From positions 1-64,000 of the forward strand of contig NZ_JADQBZ010000011.1 in the NCBI RefSeq assembly GCF_016278365.1: a DNA stretch of 64,000 nt, written 5' to 3'. The notes beneath the pieces are model-generated. The model had not been told where the DNA came from, ran no database searches, and saw nothing but the letters and a program-made list of their open reading frames with translations. Positions 58,233 through 64,000 of this stretch are shown here, in pieces. A program made the translations under genes and the position numbers. Source of the stretch: Methanolobus sp. GTDB taxonomy: Archaea > Halobacteriota > Methanosarcinia > Methanosarcinales > Methanosarcinaceae. Every line of letters starts with the position of its first letter. Position 1 is the first letter of the stretch.

Positions 58233-59432
58233 ATGATTATAGCAATTTATGGAATTTCAGGTTGTGGAAAAACATCCCTATGTAGAGAGATTGAAAAATC
58301 TTCGACACGTTTTAAAATAGTTGATGGTTCATCTTTAATGGATGAACTAATCCCTGGAGGCATCTATGGGTTCAAAAGAATGAACAATGAGGAGAAATAC
58401 AGATACAGAGAATTTGTTATTCGAGAAATTGAATCAAGACACCGCAATGCCCAATACCATACCATTGTTACAGGTCACTACGCTTTTATTAAAAATGATG
58501 GAAATTACGAAATAGCATGGACTAAAGCTGATAGTGAAGTATACGATTACATCTTATGTATTCGGTCAACCCCTGAAAAAATATTAAATCAATGCCTCAA
58601 CGATGTTCAAAGAAAACGCCCTAAATTCTCTGCTTTAAAGTTGCAAGAGTGGCAAGACCTTGAGTACAAAGAGCTTGAAAATGAATGTAAAACCAATGAC
58701 ATTGCTTTTTCACTGTTAAAAGCACCTGATATCCATAATAGACTTGTAGAATTTTACAAGGCACTATCTCAATACTATATCACTGAATTCTGTAAAAGAC
58801 TTATGCATGACTCAAATAAATCATATTCAATATTTGATTGTGATGGAACCCTTTTTTCAGGCGATTGCCTTGATTTTTTAACACTCAATGATGTCATCGA
58901 CAAAGAAAAAGTTCGTTCAATTTTTGAGAAAAGAAGAAATTATTGCTTTGAATCCTTTTTTGAAATAGCACAATACTATTCAAAGATTCCCTCCGTAAAA
59001 ATGCAGGAATTTGTTAATAGAGTTGCCAACTCGATTGTTTTGGATGATACAATCCTGTCGACTCTACAAGAACATGGTCGTAACAGGAATATTATTTGGA
59101 TAACTTCCGGTTTTCCTGATATATGGGAGATTGTAGCCGATAGATACAATCTGAATGTGAAAGTGCTTGGTGGCAATAATCTTTCAAAGAGTGACACTAT
59201 TGTCAGTAATGAGGAAAAAGCATGTCTTGTCAGAACATTCGTGAATCTGGGGGCAGATGTAATTGCTTTCGGTGACTCAATGGTAGATGCAGACATGCTT
59301 AAAAGTGCACAACATGCTGTAGTGGTTATTGGAAAAAAGAGGCGTGAAGACTTATTGAATTATCTTTCAGACCATAAGAGCTTGTCAGTTATGGATATAC
59401 GTCAAATTAAAACAAATGAGGGTAGTCAATGA
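58233..59432 (+). CDS. P-loop kinase fused to a HAD-family phosphatase
   Basis: 399 residues. N-terminal P-loop domain (1-175) with GISGCGKTS at 7-15 and a nucleoside-kinase-like pattern. The C-terminal HAD domain (about 195-390) has motif I FDCDGTLFSG (D202/D204), motif II WITSGFPDIW, Lys in SNEEKACLV, and motif IV AFGDSMVDADML, closest to SerB-like phosphatases. One protein could add and remove phosphate from a small molecule. It lies 15 nt after the radical SAM gene and overlaps the PRTase gene by 4 nt. Confidence 0.85.
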   Translation: MIIAIYGISGCGKTSLCREIEKSSTRFKIVDGSSLMDELIPGGIYGFKRMNNEEKYRYREFVIREIESRHRNAQYHTIVTGHYAFIKNDGNYEIAWTKADSEVYDYILCIRSTPEKILNQCLNDVQRKRPKFSALKLQEWQDLEYKELENECKTNDIAFSLLKAPDIHNRLVEFYKALSQYYITEFCKRLMHDSNKSYSIFDCDGTLFSGDCLDFLTLNDVIDKEKVRSIFEKRRNYCFESFFEIAQYYSKIPSVKMQEFVNRVANSIVLDDTILSTLQEHGRNRNIIWITSGFPDIWEIVADRYNLNVKVLGGNNLSKSDTIVSNEEKACLVRTFVNLGADVIAFGDSMVDADMLKSAQHAVVVIGKKRREDLLNYLSDHKSLSVMDIRQIKTNEGSQ

Positions 59433-60049
59433 TTACTAGTCTAGAAAAAAGCAGTAAAGCTGTGCAGATATTATCAACACAATCCCGACGTGCTGATATT
59501 AATCCTGTTAATTTAAAAGAAATACACCGTACACTAGGCCAGTTACTCAGTTATGAGTATGTAAATTCATTGGATTTACATCCGATCGAGATATGTCACG
59601 TCCAAGGATTGAAAAAAGGTATGGATATTGCTCCACATGAGTTTACTTTAATTCTAACAATGATGCGTTCAGGGCTTTATGTTGCAGACGGATTCAGGGA
59701 AATTCTTGGCTCTCATTCACGACTTGAATTCATTGATGAAAAGACGAGCATAACTCAAATTCTTTCTAAATATAGTCTTAAGAGTATAAATGTAGTTATT
59801 GTTGATTCAGTCATTAACACAGGAAATTCAATTAAGAAAGTAATTGATTCTTTGCCCGGCTTTAAAAGCCTTACTATTGTTTGCCAAGTAATGCACTCAG
59901 AGTTTGCGCAGTCTGAATTTATTGATAGAGAAAACATTCATTTCATTACCTGCAGAATTTCTCAAAATTTTTATGTTGGGAGTGGTAAAACAGATACGGG
60001 CAATAGACTTTTTGGTTTTGTTCCTAGATTCAATGAGGATTTGTCATGA
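59429..60049 (+). CDS. Uracil-phosphoribosyltransferase-like protein
   Basis: 206 residues with UPRTase-like features: LILTMMRSGLYVADGFR in place of the usual RAGL-type loop, the PRPP-binding motif VVIVDSVINTGNSIKKV at 122-138, and a C-terminal GKTDTGNRLFGF corresponding to the G-DAGDR-FG base-binding loop. It could attach a base-like group to PRPP or split a nucleotide. Changed loops suggest a substrate other than plain uracil. Last gene of the cassette; 121 nt of non-coding sequence follow. Confidence 0.8.
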   Translation: MITSLEKSSKAVQILSTQSRRADINPVNLKEIHRTLGQLLSYEYVNSLDLHPIEICHVQGLKKGMDIAPHEFTLILTMMRSGLYVADGFREILGSHSRLEFIDEKTSITQILSKYSLKSINVVIVDSVINTGNSIKKVIDSLPGFKSLTIVCQVMHSEFAQSEFIDRENIHFITCRISQNFYVGSGKTDTGNRLFGFVPRFNEDLS

Positions 60050-60170
60050 AGTACTGACAATGAAATCTACATGTAAGTATTCATGGCAAGCAAGAATTTG
60101 AGTCAACATCTGCCCTCAATGCATATGTTGCAACTGCTTTTTACAGATAGAGTGAACTTAAACTCCTCTT

Positions 60171-60944
60171 TCACAACTCTATGACTATCCCCAGTGGACA
60201 GTGATCCGATCCCGGGACCTCAGGCATGATGAACGAGTCACGGATGTTTTCCATTGCATTTTCACTTGCATAAAAATAGTCTATTCTCCAGCCCACGTTG
60301 CGGGCCCTTGCTCCTGACCTCACGCTCCACCAGGTATATTGCCCGGGCTCCGGGTGCATGGATCTGAATGTATCAACGTATCCTTGTGAGAGGAACTTGT
60401 CTATCCATGCTCTCTCCTCCAGGAGGAAACCAGAGATAGTCTCATTCTCTTTCGGACGCGCCAGATCTATCTCCTTGTGAGCAGTATTCACATCGCCGCA
60501 GATAACAAGCTTCTTTCCCTGCCCTTTCAGTTCCCGGGCATACTCCAGAAAAGCATCATAGAACTCCATTTTATAATCCAGCCTATCCTGGGATGCTTTT
60601 CCATTCGGGAAATAGATGTTGAACAATATAAAACCCCCATAGTCTGCTATAAGGGTACGTCCTTCTCTGTCGAACTTCGGGATACCAAAACCGCATTTAA
60701 TGCTCAAAGGCTCTTTTTTGGTATAGATTGCCACACCACTGTAACCTTTTTTCTCAGCCGATGAAAAATAACTGTAATAACCTTTCATTTCAGTAAGTTC
60801 AGGACCCAGCTGTTCTTTTTGCGCCTTTGTCTCCTGGATACACAGGATATCAGGCTGCTCTTTTTGAAGCCATTCCGAAAAGCCCTTTTTCTGCACAGAC
60901 CTTATACCATTCACATTCCATGAGATTATCTTCATTTTTTCCAT
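60171..60944 (-). CDS. xth: Exodeoxyribonuclease III (AP endonuclease)
   Basis: 257 residues, exonuclease III/APE1 fold. Motifs: [71 protein letters not shown] and the catalytic [10 protein letters not shown]. It cuts DNA at abasic sites and removes 3' blocks. It starts close to a solo transposon-like hairpin and converges on the cassette. Confidence 0.96.
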   Translation of the reverse strand: MEKMKIISWNVNGIRSVQKKGFSEWLQKEQPDILCIQETKAQKEQLGPELTEMKGYYSYFSSAEKKGYSGVAIYTKKEPLSIKCGFGIPKFDREGRTLIADYGGFILFNIYFPNGKASQDRLDYKMEFYDAFLEYARELKGQGKKLVICGDVNTAHKEIDLARPKENETISGFLLEERAWIDKFLSQGYVDTFRSMHPEPGQYTWWSVRSGARARNVGWRIDYFYASENAMENIRDSFIMPEVPGSDHCPLGIVIEL

Positions 60945-61263
60945 AGTGACCCAACTCTGAGTGAACTACCACCGGTTAAAACCGGGGGTATTCTTGTTTC
61001 ACGCTGATAAACTTACTATAGTATAATCATCCATGGCTCAACTAATTAAAGCATCTGGTTAAAGCATATATATTTTCGGCATAATCTGCATTATCTATAT
61101 AGGTGAACATCATATATTTGCTGTGCAGAGTACACCCTGCCTGATGCGGTATTTAATGTACAATTTAAGATAAGCATTTAATTATCACCGGTGTGTATCA
61201 AAAGAGCCTGCTAAAAAGCCCTGTTGGGTCATCTGGAAGTCACCGGAAAGAGGATATAAACAA
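60945..61263. other. Gap with a solo hairpin and the APC transporter promoter
   Basis: 319 nt. The hairpin is at 60967-60990. A TATA-like block (AGCATATATATTTTC) lies around 61063-61077 for the transporter. I see nothing else. Confidence 0.4.
60967..60990. repeat. Solo hairpin resembling an IS605-type right end
   Basis: TACCACCGG, loop TTAAAA, CCGGGGGTA: 9-bp stem with one mismatch. The CCGGTTAAAACCGG core has the look of a palindromic right end of an IS200/IS605 element, as in the fossil at 16949-16968 but with a different sequence. No tnpB sequence adjoins it. Confidence 0.45.
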
Positions 61264-63528
61264 ATGGCTGCAACTGAAACTCAGGAGAGGTTGGGACGTG
61301 GTCTGGGTTTTTTCTCGACTTTTGCTATCGGTACCGGTACTATGATCGGGGCGGGAATATTCATCCTCCCGGGCATCGCTATGGCAAATGCAGGCCCTGG
61401 AGCGATACTTTCTTTCCTTCTGGGAGGCATCATCACAATAGCCACGGCCATCAGTATGGCAGAACTGGCGACGGGAATGCCTTCTGCTGGCGGAAGCTAT
61501 TATTATATTAGCCGTACGATGGGAGCGGTCCTTGGTGCGGTGATTGGTCTTGGTTCCTGGTTGGCGCTCATATTCAAAGGTTCTTTTGCACTTGTGGGCC
61601 TGGCTGAGTACTTCCAGATATTCTATGACTTTCCTCTGTTTCTGATAGCAGCCACCGCAGGACTAATCCTGCTTGTGATCAATTATCGCGGTGCAAAGAG
61701 TAGCGGAACGTTGCAGAACATCATTGTGGCGCTCCTGATTGTGATCCTGCTGGCATTCATATCAGAAGTGTTTATATTCATAGAGCCACGCAGTTTCACA
61801 CCTGCTGTACCGTATGGTCCGATGTCCATCCTGACAACGACCGGAATGATTTTCATATCATACCTTGGACTCGCAGAACTCTCAGCTGTTTCCGAGGAGG
61901 TAAAGAACCCTTCCAGGAATTTGCCTCTTGCCTTTATTGCTTCAGCTGTGACTGTGACAATATTCTACGTCGGTATAATGGCAGTAGTCGTGGGAATCAT
62001 CGGCCCTGGCATGACTACTCCCACAGTCACTCCGCTTGCAGATATAGCGGGCCTGCTGGCAGGAGACACCGGCAGGATGATCATAGTATTCGGTGCACTG
62101 ATCGCCACGCTTTCCACAGCTAATGGAGCCATATTGTCGTCTTCAAGGTTTCCTTTTGCCATGAGCAGGGATGCACTCATGCCAAAATGGTTCATAATTA
62201 TCCATAGGAGATTCGAAACGCCATCTAATGCTATCCTGGTGACCGGCATAGTTATGATCATTCTCATGTTCCTCTTTGACATTGAGGAACTGGCAAGACT
62301 GGGAGGTGCTTTCAATGTACTTATCTTTGTCCTGCTGAACCTTGCCGTGATAATCCTCAGGAAGCGGACGTTACCGGGCTATGAACCGACATTCAGGGAC
62401 CCGCTGTTTCCATTCACCCAGATAGTAGGAATCGGAGGAAGCCTGATACTGCTACCTCTGCTTGGAGTCCTGCCCTTATTCTTTGCACTTATTATGGTGT
62501 TTGCAGGAGTAGGATGGTTCAGATATTATGGAAGAGGTAAAGCCACACCAAAATACAATCTTTTCGACCTGCTGGAGAACACTGTCGAACAAAAAAACAT
62601 AACATCGGAATCAATAGTCAAAATATTGGTCCCGATATCAAATCCCGGACATGAGCGTGATCTTCTCAGACTGGCAGATTACCTGGGCAGTGATATGATC
62701 GGTCTTCATGTGATCAAGGTGCCGGCACAGACAAGCTTGCTGGTTGCCCGGGAAGCATATCATGATAAGCAGATAGAGATGGATTCCCGCTTTAAGAAAG
62801 AATTCGACAGATATCCTGCTACCCTTGGCCGTAAAAGAGACTATATCGTGGCCTTTGACCACGACATAGCAAACTCAATAATAGAGCAGGCAGAGCTTGA
62901 GAACATAGATACTATAATTATGGGATGGCACGAATCGAGCATGTTCCAGTACTCACTCGGAGAAGTGGCAAGCGAAGTGCTTTCGTCATCCAAAAAGAAA
63001 ATAGTACTGTTAAAAGGATACCTGCCGGATAAAATAAACAGGATACTTGTGGCATACAACGGTAAAGCAAACTCAGTATATGGTCTTAACCTGGCCAGGG
63101 AACTGGCTGCCAATACAGGGGCTGGAATAGTGATAATAACGGTCATCAGTCCCGACGAGGAAGAGGAAAGAAAAGAAGAGATAAAGACAAGGATAGCTGA
63201 ACTGTCGGCCGGGGATAACACCATATCCGTTGAGTGCAGGATACTGGAAAAATACTCCATCGAAGATGCAATTCTGGAAGCGACCAATGATAGCGATGTA
63301 ACCATTATTGGTGATTCCAGCCAGAGGTTCAAACTATCTATTCTCGGGACCCTGTCACAGAGGATTGCAAGGCATTCCAAGAAACCTGTCCTAATAGTGA
63401 AAAGATCCAGACCGATATCCAAAGAAAGCCTGAATTATCTGCTAAGGAAATCATTACGTAAATGCAGGAACAAGCTGGAAAGGCAAAAGGAATCACCGGA
63501 TTCTCCATCTCGGACCAGTAGGGCCTGA
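61264..63528 (+). CDS. APC-family amino acid permease fused to two universal-stress-protein domains
   Basis: 754 residues. APC permease at 1-420 with about 12 helices: GTGTMIGAGIFILPG at the start, PSAGGSYYYIS, and SEEVKNPSRNLP. Then two UspA domains (about 455-590 and 600-715), with SIVKILVPIS and NRILVAYNGKANSVYGLN at their starts and a GDSSQRF nucleotide-type loop. The USP part may sense ATP or redox state and control transport. The substrate is not evident. Monocistronic; a TATA-like block precedes it. Confidence 0.9.
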   Translation: MAATETQERLGRGLGFFSTFAIGTGTMIGAGIFILPGIAMANAGPGAILSFLLGGIITIATAISMAELATGMPSAGGSYYYISRTMGAVLGAVIGLGSWLALIFKGSFALVGLAEYFQIFYDFPLFLIAATAGLILLVINYRGAKSSGTLQNIIVALLIVILLAFISEVFIFIEPRSFTPAVPYGPMSILTTTGMIFISYLGLAELSAVSEEVKNPSRNLPLAFIASAVTVTIFYVGIMAVVVGIIGPGMTTPTVTPLADIAGLLAGDTGRMIIVFGALIATLSTANGAILSSSRFPFAMSRDALMPKWFIIIHRRFETPSNAILVTGIVMIILMFLFDIEELARLGGAFNVLIFVLLNLAVIILRKRTLPGYEPTFRDPLFPFTQIVGIGGSLILLPLLGVLPLFFALIMVFAGVGWFRYYGRGKATPKYNLFDLLENTVEQKNITSESIVKILVPISNPGHERDLLRLADYLGSDMIGLHVIKVPAQTSLLVAREAYHDKQIEMDSRFKKEFDRYPATLGRKRDYIVAFDHDIANSIIEQAELENIDTIIMGWHESSMFQYSLGEVASEVLSSSKKKIVLLKGYLPDKINRILVAYNGKANSVYGLNLARELAANTGAGIVIITVISPDEEEERKEEIKTRIAELSAGDNTISVECRILEKYSIEDAILEATNDSDVTIIGDSSQRFKLSILGTLSQRIARHSKKPVLIVKRSRPISKESLNYLLRKSLRKCRNKLERQKESPDSPSRTSRA

Positions 63529-63664
63529 TTACCTGTGCTTTTTTGGCACTATCTGTGCCTCTGCGCTTCCCAGCCAGCTGTGTACTCCCTTTGTAGAAAT
63601 CTCAATGAGTTAACTAAGAAAAAGCTTTAAATAATAATATGTATTAATTAGGATTACTTGTTAT
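63529..63664. other. Gap before the Fur-family gene
   Basis: It includes ATCTGTGCCTCTGCGCTTCC at 63551-63570, similar to a GC-rich intergenic repeat found in many genomes, and an AT-rich promoter-like block near 63621-63660. Confidence 0.35.
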
Positions 63665-63722
63665 ATGGTATTTGCTATAAAAGAGCACAACCGTAAGAAG
63701 AACATAGAAGGAAGGATCACAG

Positions 63723-64000
63723 ACGGATACAGAAGGCATCAAATACACAAATCAGCGGATAGAGATACTGGAATTCCTGAGGGAGTTCGACGGACATCCT
63801 ACTGTAGATGATGTGTACGAAGGAGTCAGGAAGAAGCTGACCAGGATCAGTAAAGCTACTGTATATAACAATCTGAGGTTCCTGGCCGAAAAGGGCCTTA
63901 TCAAAGAGGTGAACATCAAGGGAGTTTCCAGATTTGAGGCAAATCTTGTACCGCATCACCACATTATTTGCATTGGATGTGGGAGGATATCTGATTACGA
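63723..64000 (+). CDS. Fur-family metal regulator, N-terminal part, start uncertain, cut by window edge
   Basis: This frame reads TEGIKYTNQRIEILEFLREF, then GHPTVDDVYEGVRKKLTRIS, ATVYNNLRFLAEKGLIKEV, SRFEANLVPHHHIICIGCGR: a Fur/PerR winged helix with the metal-binding HHH and CxxCG region beginning. No ATG, GTG or TTG lies in frame between the stop at 63705 and the homology; an ACG at 63723 follows an AAGGA-type site. An ATG at 63665 is in another frame and closes quickly. Either a non-standard start, a frameshift, or a sequence error. It continues past the window. Confidence 0.75.

Overview
The window is a stretch of chromosome from a methanogenic archaeon of the Methanosarcinales, most likely a methylotrophic Methanosarcinaceae. 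The evidence is a complete mcrBDCGA operon (methyl-coenzyme M reductase) with the McrA arginine methyltransferase gene mmp10 divergent beside it. Other archaeal markers are the PolD large subunit, LonB with a membrane insert, the rRNA modifier Tsr3, TATA-type promoters and Shine-Dalgarno sites of the GGTGAT/GGAGG type. The genus cannot be fixed from this sequence alone.

Layout. 1-2.4 kb: truncated TnpB transposon gene, an unknown gene and an EamA exporter. 2.6-7.2 kb: NYN-domain protein, P-type cation ATPase, a decayed symporter fragment and a membrane protein. 7.3-10.8 kb: a P-II/DUF1538/DUF1538 operon, a ferric-reductase-like heme membrane protein and two small proteins. 11.0-11.4 kb: tRNA-Val, -Phe and -Gly. 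11.7-17.1 kb: secreted protein, lonB, the tldD/tldE metalloprotease pair and a TnpB fossil. 17.3-20.2 kb: CHASE4 histidine kinase and response regulator. 20.2-26.9 kb: MFS exporter, PAP2 phosphatase, cupredoxin-like lipoprotein, DNA ligase, homoserine dehydrogenase with an ACT partner, and a membrane-anchored winged-helix regulator. 27.2-30.3 kb: secreted coiled-coil protein, lipoprotein, HtpX and a DUF488 protein. 30.4-34.3 kb: a 1298-residue multi-PAS/GAF histidine kinase. 34.7-38.0 kb: aroA and a hydantoinase/oxoprolinase-family protein. 38.3-44.8 kb: mcrA, G, C, D, B and mmp10. 44.8-50.5 kb: PolD large subunit, a small winged-helix protein, tRNA-Leu and a two-subunit fumarase. 50.5-55.3 kb: a Tad-like pilus motor operon (TadZ-, TadA-, TadB- and TadC-like). 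55.5-56.1 kb: tsr3 and a broken Rossmann-type gene. 56.2-60.0 kb: a visibly AT-rich four-gene cassette. 60.2-64 kb: exonuclease III, an APC/USP transporter and the start of a Fur-family gene.

Most of the window is ordinary methanogen core. mcr makes the methane-forming enzyme, and Mmp10 installs a C-methyl-arginine in McrA. The best candidate for an undescribed system is the 56.2-60.0 kb cassette. It holds a PIN-ankyrin protein, a radical SAM/SPASM enzyme, a P-loop kinase fused to a HAD phosphatase, and a uracil-phosphoribosyltransferase-like protein. Its junctions overlap by 4 nt or are separated by 15 nt, and it lies immediately downstream of a truncated housekeeping-type gene. The domain set suggests synthesis or remodelling of a nucleotide-like molecule coupled to a PIN ribonuclease, so a defence or stress role is plausible but unproven. 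Other points of note are a TadZ-like protein without the P-loop lysine, two TnpB-type fossils or ends, a palindrome over the mmp10 start codon, and a Fur gene with no usable start codon.
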